From: Oxalobacteraceae bacterium UBA6018
GTDB lineage: Bacteria; Pseudomonadota; Gammaproteobacteria; Burkholderiales; Burkholderiaceae_D
Direction of reading: 5' to 3'
DNA: 64,000 nt
NCBI GenBank assembly: GCA_002428015.1
Contig: DIZW01000056.1
Coordinates: 62,001 to 126,000, forward strand
The notes below the pieces were generated by a model. The model saw only the letters and a list, made by a program, of their open reading frames with translations, searched no databases and had not been told where the DNA came from. Numbering within the stretch: the first letter of the stretch is position 1; each line of letters opens with the position of its first letter. Positions 57,080-64,000 of this stretch are shown here, piece after piece. Position numbers and translations under genes: made by a program.

Positions 57080-58003
57080 ATGACGCATCCCCTGCTAGCG
57101 TTTTCGCCCGAGGTGGCCGCCGCCCGCGCCGCCGGCCGCCCGCTGGTGGCGCTCGAATCGACCATCATCTCGCACGGCATGCCGTATCCGCAGAACGTGG
57201 CGATGGCGCGTGAAGTCGAGCAGATCGTCCGCGACCACGGCGCCGTCCCGGCCACCATCGCCGTCATCGACGGCAAGGTCCGGGTCGGCCTGGACCACGC
57301 CCAGCTGCAGCTGCTGGCCACCGCGCCCGGGGTGATGAAGGTGAGCCGGCGCGACCTGGCGTTCGTGCTGGCGCAGCGCCGCCTGGGCGCGACCACCGTG
57401 GCGGCCACCATGATCTGCGCGCGTCTGGCCGGCATCGAGACCTTCGTCACCGGCGGCGTGGGCGGGGTGCACCGGGGCGCGCCGTCCAGCTTCGACATCT
57501 CGGCCGACCTGCAGGAACTGGCGCAGACCGACGTGGCCGTGGTGTGCGCCGGGGTCAAGTCGATCCTCGATATCGGCCTGACCCTGGAATACCTCGAGAC
57601 CCATGGCGTGCCGGTGGTGAGCGTGGGCCAGCCCGGCTTCCCGGCCTTCTTCACGCGGGAGAGCGGTTTCCAGGCCGACTTCCAGCTCGACAGCGCGGCC
57701 GAGCAGGCCGCCTTCATCCGCACCAAGTGGCAGCTCGGCCTGCGCGGCGGCGTCGTGATCGGCAATCCGGTGCCGCAAGGCGCGGCCATGCCGAAGGACG
57801 AGATCGACCGCATCACCACGCAGGCCCTGGCCGACGCCGACGCGGCCGGGATCAGCGGCAAGGCGATCACGCCCTTCCTGCTCGATCGCATCGTGCAGCT
57901 CACCGGCGGGCGCAGCCTGGCGACCAATATCGCGCTGGTCAAGCATAACGCGGCCGTCGGCGCCCGGCTCGCGGTGGCGCTGCACGCCCTGCCGCCCCAG
58001 TGA
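57080..58003 (+). CDS. psuG: Pseudouridine-5'-phosphate glycosidase
   Basis: A 307-aa enzyme that breaks the C-C glycosidic bond of pseudouridine-5'-phosphate, giving uracil and ribose-5-phosphate. Conserved motifs are ALESTIISHGMPYPQN, GLDHAQLQLLA (the Lys region lies just before, in DGKVRVG), FVTGGVGGVHRGA and NPVPQGAAMP. Length is that of the family. The uracil it releases can feed the preAT-hydA pathway in this window. Nothing with coding signs follows until the TonB receptor at 58226. Confidence 0.96.
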   Translation: MTHPLLAFSPEVAAARAAGRPLVALESTIISHGMPYPQNVAMAREVEQIVRDHGAVPATIAVIDGKVRVGLDHAQLQLLATAPGVMKVSRRDLAFVLAQRRLGATTVAATMICARLAGIETFVTGGVGGVHRGAPSSFDISADLQELAQTDVAVVCAGVKSILDIGLTLEYLETHGVPVVSVGQPGFPAFFTRESGFQADFQLDSAAEQAAFIRTKWQLGLRGGVVIGNPVPQGAAMPKDEIDRITTQALADADAAGISGKAITPFLLDRIVQLTGGRSLATNIALVKHNAAVGARLAVALHALPPQ

Positions 58004-58225
58004 GCGCGCGCAGGCCCATGCGACCGGACAAGCGCCCTGCCTGGCGCCGCTTGCGGCCCATGCCGCGCCGGTGCTTTCGTGCTGTGCGGAAAATGCCGGT
58101 ATTTTTTTGCCCACGGCATTTCCTGCTCAAGTGCGTGTAGAATCGACCCAGTATCGCCGCAACGTGGCTTGCCCCAAGTGGCGCTGGCGTCGGTGCGTAT
58201 TCCTCAACCATGCGGGGGGAGTGCC

Positions 58226-60742
58226 GTGCAGAGATCGTTCACACCAGCACCGGTCATGTTCGTCATCTCGGCGACGCTGTCGCAGCCGGGCGCGGCAGGC
58301 GCGCAACAGCCAGAAGAACCGGCCGCCGCGCCGATCGAAACCGTCATCGTCACCGGCACCGCGCTCAAACGGCGCCGCTTCGACGCGGCCTACGCCAATT
58401 CCTCCCTTTCCGAGCAACAGATAGAACGCGTCGCCCCGCTCAACACGGTCGACCTGCTGGGCAAACTTGCCGGCTTCGTCGGCGAGCCGTCCGGCGGCGA
58501 GAGCGGCAACAACGTCAACGTGCGCGGCCTGCCCGTGAGCAATTTCCTGTTCGTTCCGCTCCTGCGGGACGGCCTGCCGATCTTCCAGGAATCGCAGGAA
58601 GCTTTCCTGAACGCCGACGAGTTGCTCCGCGTGGACTTGATGACCGACCACGTGGAGGCGGTGCGCGGCGGCACCTCGCCGATCTACGCCTCGAACGCGC
58701 CTGGGGCGACCGTCAATTTCATCACCAAGAAGGGAACGCCGACGCCGCAAGCGACCGTGCGCGGCACCATCGGCGAGCATGGGCTGGCGCGCTTCGATGG
58801 TAAATGGTCCGGACCGGTCGGCAAGGGTTGGCTACTCAGCATGGGCGGCTATTACCGCATCGACGACGGCCTGCGCCCGCCCGGCTTCACGGCCGACCGC
58901 GGCGGCCAGTTGCGCATCAACCTGACGCGCCGCCTGGACGATGGCGAGCTGAACGTGTACGCCAGCCGCCTCGACGACAGGACCATCTTCTACCTGCCCA
59001 TTCCGCTGGCCGATCCGCGCAATCCGGCGCGCTCCCTGTCGCATCTGCTGGACCCGCTCACCGGAACGCTCACCTCGAACGACATCCGGAACGTGCGCAT
59101 CCGCACCCTCGACGGCACGCCGGGGGGCGCCAGCGTCAACGAGGATCTCTCCGACGGCATCCACCCCAGGGTCAGCGTGATCGGCGCCAGCATCGAGCAG
59201 CGCTTCGGCGCCGGCTGGACGCTGGCCGACAAGGTCCGCCACACCGAGGGCAGCGTCAAGTTCAACGCGCTGTTCTCGGTGACCGCGCCGCAAGACGCTG
59301 CCGCCTTCCAGGCCGCCCAGCTGAGCCGGGCGCAGGCCGGCTTCGGCCCGGCCGTGACCCGCCTGGCGTATGTGCTGGCCAACGCGCGCGGCGCGGGCGG
59401 CGCCCGCATCGCCTTCGATCCGGCCGGCACCGACAATCTGGTGCTGCAAGGCGGCTGGTGGAGCGTCGACACCAAGTTCTCCAATGTCATGAACGATTTC
59501 CGCCTGACCAAGGCACTGTCGGGCATCGGGCCCGGCAGCCATGCGCTGACCGGCGGGCTGTATTTCAGCGACTACACGTTCAAGCAGTCGCGCCTGTTCA
59601 ACTCGATGTTGCTGGAAATGCGCAACCGGCCACGCGCGCTCGACCTGATCGCGCTCGACAACGCCGGCAATACGCTCGGTTCGGTGACCGAGAACGGCTT
59701 TCTCGATTATGGCAACAACAGCGACCCGGGAGGCAAGGTCGATGGCCGGCTGCGGGCGCTGTATGTCGCGGACGAGTGGAGGCTGACCGAACGCCTGCGC
59801 CTTGACGCCGGCGTCCGCCACCAGGATACGCGCCAGAGCGGCTATGCCATGCGGCGCACCACGCAAAACCTGGGCAACCCGTCCACCCTGGCTGACGACG
59901 CCGTGGGCGGGCCGTCCGGCAGCGTCGACGCGCGCCGGGAGCATTTGACCGGCACGGCCTGGACCGTGGGCGCCAACCAGGATATCTGGCCCAGCTTAGG
60001 CGCTTTTGCACGCTACACGTCGTCGTTCCGCACGCCGGCGCTGGCCGACATCTATACGGGGGCGACCCAGGCGCCGGCCGTCAATTCGCGCGTCAGGCAG
60101 GCCGAAATCGGCACCAAGCACCGCCTCCCGGACGGCTCCGCCTACGTCACGGCGTTCTGGAACCGCTTCGATCCGCTGCGTGACTCGGCCCTCACGGCGC
60201 AGGCGGGCGGCCAGGTGGTGACGACGCGCTTCGTCAGCACCACCGAGAATTATGGCGTCGAACTCGAAGGCAACTGGCGGGTGGTCCCCAAGGTGGAACT
60301 GGCGGGCAGCCTGACCCTGCAAAATCCGCGCTACAAGGGCCTCACCGTGCTGACCACCGGGCAGGCGCTTGCCGCGGTGGAGGGCAATCAGATCCGGCGC
60401 TTTCCCAAGGTGCTCGCCAGCTTCACCCCGTCCTACGACGTGGTCGCGTACGGGCGCCGGGCCAAGGTGTACGCGACCCTGTTCCATGAGGGCACGAGAT
60501 TCGTGGACGCCAACAACAGCACGCGCCTGCCGGCCTTTACGACGCTGGACGCGGGCGTCATCGTCGACCTGGACAGGCACCTGCGCCTGCAGGTGGCGGG
60601 GTCGAACCTGACCAACAGGATCGCGCTTACCGAAGGCAACCCGCGCACCGACGCACTGGTAGGACAGGGCACCAGCGACGCCATCTACGCGCGCCCGATC
60701 TTCGGCCGCACGGTGCGCCTGAGCTTAACCGACAATTGGTGA
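58226..60742 (+). CDS. TonB-dependent outer membrane receptor
   Basis: An 838-aa receptor. The GTG start at 58226 follows a strong GGGGGGA site and gives an N-terminus with a weak signal peptide (FVISATLSQPGAAGAQ). A TonB-box-like ETVIVTG follows. The plug domain (about 55-170) contains NTVDLLGKLAGF, VNVRGLPV and AVRGGTSPIYASNAPGATVN. A 22-strand-type barrel follows and ends in VRLSLTDNW with the terminal aromatic residue that directs outer-membrane assembly. It uses the TonB system to import a scarce ligand. Its partner genes, a periplasmic binding protein and a sensor kinase, suggest a sugar or similar organic solute rather than a siderophore. Confidence 0.9.
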   Translation: MQRSFTPAPVMFVISATLSQPGAAGAQQPEEPAAAPIETVIVTGTALKRRRFDAAYANSSLSEQQIERVAPLNTVDLLGKLAGFVGEPSGGESGNNVNVRGLPVSNFLFVPLLRDGLPIFQESQEAFLNADELLRVDLMTDHVEAVRGGTSPIYASNAPGATVNFITKKGTPTPQATVRGTIGEHGLARFDGKWSGPVGKGWLLSMGGYYRIDDGLRPPGFTADRGGQLRINLTRRLDDGELNVYASRLDDRTIFYLPIPLADPRNPARSLSHLLDPLTGTLTSNDIRNVRIRTLDGTPGGASVNEDLSDGIHPRVSVIGASIEQRFGAGWTLADKVRHTEGSVKFNALFSVTAPQDAAAFQAAQLSRAQAGFGPAVTRLAYVLANARGAGGARIAFDPAGTDNLVLQGGWWSVDTKFSNVMNDFRLTKALSGIGPGSHALTGGLYFSDYTFKQSRLFNSMLLEMRNRPRALDLIALDNAGNTLGSVTENGFLDYGNNSDPGGKVDGRLRALYVADEWRLTERLRLDAGVRHQDTRQSGYAMRRTTQNLGNPSTLADDAVGGPSGSVDARREHLTGTAWTVGANQDIWPSLGAFARYTSSFRTPALADIYTGATQAPAVNSRVRQAEIGTKHRLPDGSAYVTAFWNRFDPLRDSALTAQAGGQVVTTRFVSTTENYGVELEGNWRVVPKVELAGSLTLQNPRYKGLTVLTTGQALAAVEGNQIRRFPKVLASFTPSYDVVAYGRRAKVYATLFHEGTRFVDANNSTRLPAFTTLDAGVIVDLDRHLRLQVAGSNLTNRIALTEGNPRTDALVGQGTSDAIYARPIFGRTVRLSLTDNW

Positions 60743-60759
60743 GTGGAGACATCGAGACG

Positions 60760-62073
60760 ATGACAAGGGGTCGCCGCTGGTGGTACTTGGCCGCGCCGGC
60801 CTGGCGGCGCCGCCACGCCCTGCTGGCGGCGCTGCTGCTGTGCGGCGGGCCGGCCGGCGCCGCGCCCGCCCAGCCCACCATCATCACCGCGCGCTCCCAC
60901 TCCGACCCGCTATCGCTCGAGTACGCCCTCATCAAGCAGTCCGCCGACGCCTTCAACCGGCGCCAGCGCACCTACCGGGTCGAGCTCACGTCCTCGCTGC
61001 GGCGCGACTACGCCACCTGGGTGCACCGCGAGGCGGCCAACGGCAGCCTGCCCTGCCTGCTCGACTTCGACGGCCCCTTCCTGGCCGAGTTCGCATGGCC
61101 CCAATATTTCCAGCCCATCGATCGCTTCGTCCCGAAAAAGATGCTGGACGACTTCCTCCCTTCCATTGTCGCGCAGGGCAGCTACCAGGGCCGGCTCTAC
61201 AGCCTGGGGCAGTTCGAGTCCGGCGTCGTCCTGTGGGGCAACCGGCGCTACCTGCGCGCCGCCGGGGTGCGCATCCCCACCCTGCGGGCGCCCTGGGGCC
61301 TGGACGAATTCGAACAGTCGCTGGCCCGCCTGGCCACCCTCAAGGGGCTGGACCACCCGCTCAATGTGGCGTTCTACAACGGCCGCGGCAACGAGTTCTT
61401 TTCGTACGCCTACGCCCCCATCCTGCAGGGCTTCGGCGGCGACCTGATCGACCGCGGCCCGCGCGGCCGGGCCAAGGGGGTGCTGGACGGGCCGCGCTCG
61501 GTGGATGCGGTCCGGCATTTCAAGCACTGGTTCGACGCCGGCTGGGCCAGCGTGCGGGACAAGACCGACGACTTGCCCGCGGGGCGGGTGGCCCTGTCCT
61601 GGAATGGGCACTGGCATTACCCCACCGCCCGCAAGGGGCTCGGCCAGGACCTGGTCGTGATGCCCCTGCCGGATTTCGGGCAGGGCGTCAAGACCGGCAT
61701 GGGATCGTGGGGCTGGGCTATTTCGAGCACCTGCCAGGCGCCGCAAGGCGCGTGGGCCTTCATGGCCGACCTGTTGTCGACCCAGGCGATCGAGCGCATG
61801 ACAAACATCAACGGCGCCGTGCCGGCGCGCCGCTCCGCCTTGCGGCGCTCGCCGCTGTACGGCGCCAACGGCCCCTTGCGCCTGATCGCGCAACAACTCG
61901 CACTGGGCGGCGTACCGCGTCCCGCCACCCCGGCCTATGGCACGATCAGCCTGGCGTTTCGCGGCGCCATCGTGGACATTGTCAGGGGCGGCGACATCCA
62001 AACCGAGCTCAGCAAGGCGGCCGACACCATCGACCGCGACATCGCCGCCCACCGCGGCTACGCCTATCCATGA
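60760..62073 (+). CDS. Periplasmic solute-binding protein (family 1, sugar-type)
   Basis: A 437-aa extracellular binding protein. A Sec signal (HALLAALLLCGGPAGAAPA) follows an Arg-rich start. The two-lobed fold shows family-1 hallmarks: PTIITARSHSDPLSLEY, AWPQYFQPIDRF, GSYQGRLYSLGQFESGVVLWGN and SWNGHWHYPTARKG. No ABC permease or ATPase gene accompanies it in the window. It lies between the TonB receptor and a membrane sensor kinase (17 and 22 bases away), so it may present ligand to the kinase rather than to an importer. ATG 60760 is preferred. Confidence 0.88.
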   Translation: MTRGRRWWYLAAPAWRRRHALLAALLLCGGPAGAAPAQPTIITARSHSDPLSLEYALIKQSADAFNRRQRTYRVELTSSLRRDYATWVHREAANGSLPCLLDFDGPFLAEFAWPQYFQPIDRFVPKKMLDDFLPSIVAQGSYQGRLYSLGQFESGVVLWGNRRYLRAAGVRIPTLRAPWGLDEFEQSLARLATLKGLDHPLNVAFYNGRGNEFFSYAYAPILQGFGGDLIDRGPRGRAKGVLDGPRSVDAVRHFKHWFDAGWASVRDKTDDLPAGRVALSWNGHWHYPTARKGLGQDLVVMPLPDFGQGVKTGMGSWGWAISSTCQAPQGAWAFMADLLSTQAIERMTNINGAVPARRSALRRSPLYGANGPLRLIAQQLALGGVPRPATPAYGTISLAFRGAIVDIVRGGDIQTELSKAADTIDRDIAAHRGYAYP

Positions 62074-62095
62074 CGGCCGCGACCGTCCCCATGCC

Positions 62096-64000
62096 ATGAT
62101 CAATCTCGGTATCAAGCGCAAGCTGCTGCTCGTGCTGGTCGGCGTGCTGCTGCTATCGGCCACGCTCGACGCCCTGCTCGCCTCCTATTTCACCAACCGG
62201 CAAAATCAGGAACTGGCCTTTGTGGCGCTCAACCGTTCGCTGCGCGCCTGGGATGACGACCTGCGATCGATGACCGTCCGCCTCAAGAGTGCGGCGCTGT
62301 CCACCGTTGGCGACACCGTGGTGTTGAACCAACTGACCGAACTCATCCTGCTCGAAGCCCCGAACCTGGCCGGGCAGGCCCGCCCCGCCCAGGATCGGCC
62401 CACGCTCGCCCGCAGCCTGTCGTACGCCAAGGCGGTGTCGCTCAACCGCCTGCACCTGGCCCTGCGCACCAGCGGCTTTTCGCGGATCGCCGTCTACACC
62501 GGCGGCAAGCTCAGCTACGCAGTGACCGGCGCCGAGGCCGGCATGATGGTCCAGCGCGGAAACGGCGCTCCGGCCTGGGTCTCGGCCCCGGCCGACGCTG
62601 GCGGCGCGCTCGACCTCCAGAGCTGGCCGGCCTGGCAACCCGGGCCGCTGCCGCCAGGCGCGCAGGCGGCCGTGGCCGACGTGACGCGGCCCACCGTGTC
62701 GGTCTCCTTCCCGTCGCCCGATTTGGCGGCGATCGACATTCTCGTGCCGGTGCAAGGCGTGTTCGAAGAATTCCTGAGCGACTACCGCCCGCGCAAGTAC
62801 CGGCTGGTGTCCGGCATGTCGATTGCCGACTCGGCGCGCCAGCAGCCCCAGCCGGGCGGTCCCGGCGGGCGCCAGACCGCCGCCATCGTGGTCTTTAGCC
62901 GGCTGATCGACCGTAGCGCGCTCGCCGCCGTCGCCGCCAAGACCGGGATGGTGCCGGAACTGTTCGCGCCCGACGGCAGCCACCGCCAGCACCTGGCCGA
63001 GCCCGCCGTCATGCCGGACCGGCTGGTGCGCGCGGCGCGCCGGCTCGCGCCCGCGACCGACAGCGCCACCAACATCCCCGCCGTGCTGCAGCAAACCGTC
63101 GTGACCGGGCAAGGCTCGTATTATGCCGTCCTGCTGCCGTGGCGATATGAGGAGCAGACCCGCATGATCCTGGGCTTGAGCTCCTCGCGCGCGAGCACTT
63201 TGCGCAACATCCACGAGACCGTGGGCGCGATCCTGCTTGCCTCCGGCCTGATCCTGGCGCTCAGCTTCACCGTCGGCATCTACTGGGTGGGGCGCTTCAT
63301 CGATCCGATCGTCGCCCTGACCAAGGCGGTCAAGCAGCTCGGCGCCAAGCGCGCGCTGGCCAACCAGCCGGCCGGCGCCAGCGCATCGCCGCTGGGCCAG
63401 TTTGAATTCATCCCGGTCGCGGCGCCCGACGAAATCGGCGAACTGAGCTCGGCCTTCAACGTCATGAGCTTCGAACTCAAGCGCGCGTTCGACACCCTGG
63501 AGCTGCGCGTGCAGGCGCGCACCGCCGAGCTGCGCCAGCAAACACGCTATCTGCGCACGCTGATCGACACCCTGCCGCTGTGGGTCTGGCTCAAGGATAC
63601 CGAGCGGCGCTACCTGGCGGTCAACCAGGCCAACGCGGCCGCCTGCCGGCACAGCGTCGACGAGATGACGGGCAAGTCCGACGAGCAATTGTGGCCGCCC
63701 GAACTTGCCGAGCGCTTCCTGGCCAACGACGCGGCCGTGATGGCGACCCGCCAGCGCACCACCGTGGAGCAAGCTTTCGACGGCCCGGAGGGCATGGTCT
63801 GGATGGAGACCTACCGCGCCCCGGTGCTCGACGACGACGGCACGCTGCTGGGCATGGTCGGGGTGGCGCGCAACGTCAGCGAGCAGCGCGCGGCCGAGGC
63901 GGCGCGCGCGGCGGCGCTGGCCGAGGCGGTGCGCCTGGCGCGCCAGCGCAGCGATTTCCTGGCGCAGATGAGCCACGAACTGCGCACCCCGCTCAACGCC
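62096..64000 (+). CDS. Membrane sensor histidine kinase (partial, runs off the window)
   Basis: The first 635 residues are present without a stop codon. TM1 lies at about 9-30. A large periplasmic sensing region (about 35-375) is followed by TM2 (about 377-402), a HAMP-like segment (about 403-465, DEIGELSSAFNVM), a coiled coil, a PAS domain (about 480-595, LPLWVWLKDTERRYLAVN) and the start of HisKA (FLAQMSHELRTPLNA) at the edge. A HATPase domain and possibly receivers should follow outside. It starts 22 bases after the binding-protein gene. Its periplasmic domain is the likely docking site for that protein, as in other kinase and binding-protein pairs. Confidence 0.88.
   Translation, partial: MINLGIKRKLLLVLVGVLLLSATLDALLASYFTNRQNQELAFVALNRSLRAWDDDLRSMTVRLKSAALSTVGDTVVLNQLTELILLEAPNLAGQARPAQDRPTLARSLSYAKAVSLNRLHLALRTSGFSRIAVYTGGKLSYAVTGAEAGMMVQRGNGAPAWVSAPADAGGALDLQSWPAWQPGPLPPGAQAAVADVTRPTVSVSFPSPDLAAIDILVPVQGVFEEFLSDYRPRKYRLVSGMSIADSARQQPQPGGPGGRQTAAIVVFSRLIDRSALAAVAAKTGMVPELFAPDGSHRQHLAEPAVMPDRLVRAARRLAPATDSATNIPAVLQQTVVTGQGSYYAVLLPWRYEEQTRMILGLSSSRASTLRNIHETVGAILLASGLILALSFTVGIYWVGRFIDPIVALTKAVKQLGAKRALANQPAGASASPLGQFEFIPVAAPDEIGELSSAFNVMSFELKRAFDTLELRVQARTAELRQQTRYLRTLIDTLPLWVWLKDTERRYLAVNQANAAACRHSVDEMTGKSDEQLWPPELAERFLANDAAVMATRQRTTVEQAFDGPEGMVWMETYRAPVLDDDGTLLGMVGVARNVSEQRAAEAARAAALAEAVRLARQRSDFLAQMSHELRTPLNA

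Overview
The window looks like a chromosomal segment of a high-GC betaproteobacterium of the order Burkholderiales, most like Oxalobacteraceae (Massilia, Duganella or Janthinobacterium type). The grounds are the rplU-rpmA-cgtA-proB order, an intracellular polyhydroxybutyrate depolymerase, a soluble RnfB next to nth, the style of the nucleobase operons and the coding bias. The genus is inferred, because no rRNA gene is present.

Layout. 1-8,900 is core genome: ferredoxin-NADP reductase, a frameshifted phaZ, rnfB-nth, the minus-strand run rplU-rpmA-cgtA-membrane protein-proB, then ispB and tRNA-Pro(CGG). 8,955-19,592 is flanked by 24-bp direct repeats of the tRNA-Pro 3' end and starts with an integrase-like relic. 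It carries a Wsp-like chemosensory operon: CheW, CheR-TPR, CheW, MCP, CheA-REC, CheB (frameshifted), a hybrid kinase with four receivers, and a lone receiver. 19,750-23,020 (minus) holds a hybrid kinase (frameshifted), an unknown 133-aa protein and a two-domain KaiC-like ATPase. 23,360-25,711 is a secreted S9 peptidase. 25,749-30,494 concerns purine (urate) catabolism: puuD, an M20 hydrolase and a lipoprotein on one strand, and a UraD-AllC fusion on the other. 30,517-41,573 is an eight-gene minus-strand operon that can take uracil or thymine to acetyl-CoA or propionyl-CoA (aminotransferase, mmsA, preT, preA, NCS1 transporter, hydA, beta-ureidopropionase, plus an alcohol dehydrogenase). It is headed by a RutR-like box and faces a rutR homologue. 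42,744-45,562 has a LytS/LytR-type two-component system and two small enzyme-like proteins. 45,666-55,631 is a nucleoside salvage and catabolism operon (punA, deoB, deoC, an ALDH16-like dehydrogenase, deoA, cdd) that continues into an uncharacterised two-domain deaminase and a TPR-methyltransferase. Pseudouridine genes psuK-psuG diverge from it across an intergenic region with repeated operators. 58,226-64,000 is a TonB receptor, a periplasmic solute-binding protein and a membrane sensor kinase cut by the window end.

How it fits together: more than a third of the window is devoted to breaking down nucleosides, purines and pyrimidines, with dedicated regulators. Pentose phosphates, acetaldehyde, beta-alanine and semialdehydes flow to central metabolism. 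The sensory island and the KaiC module are accessory signalling modules. Three genes (phaZ, cheB and the hybrid kinase at 21.7-23.0 kb) carry single-base frameshifts. The number is high enough that sequencing error must be considered alongside real decay.
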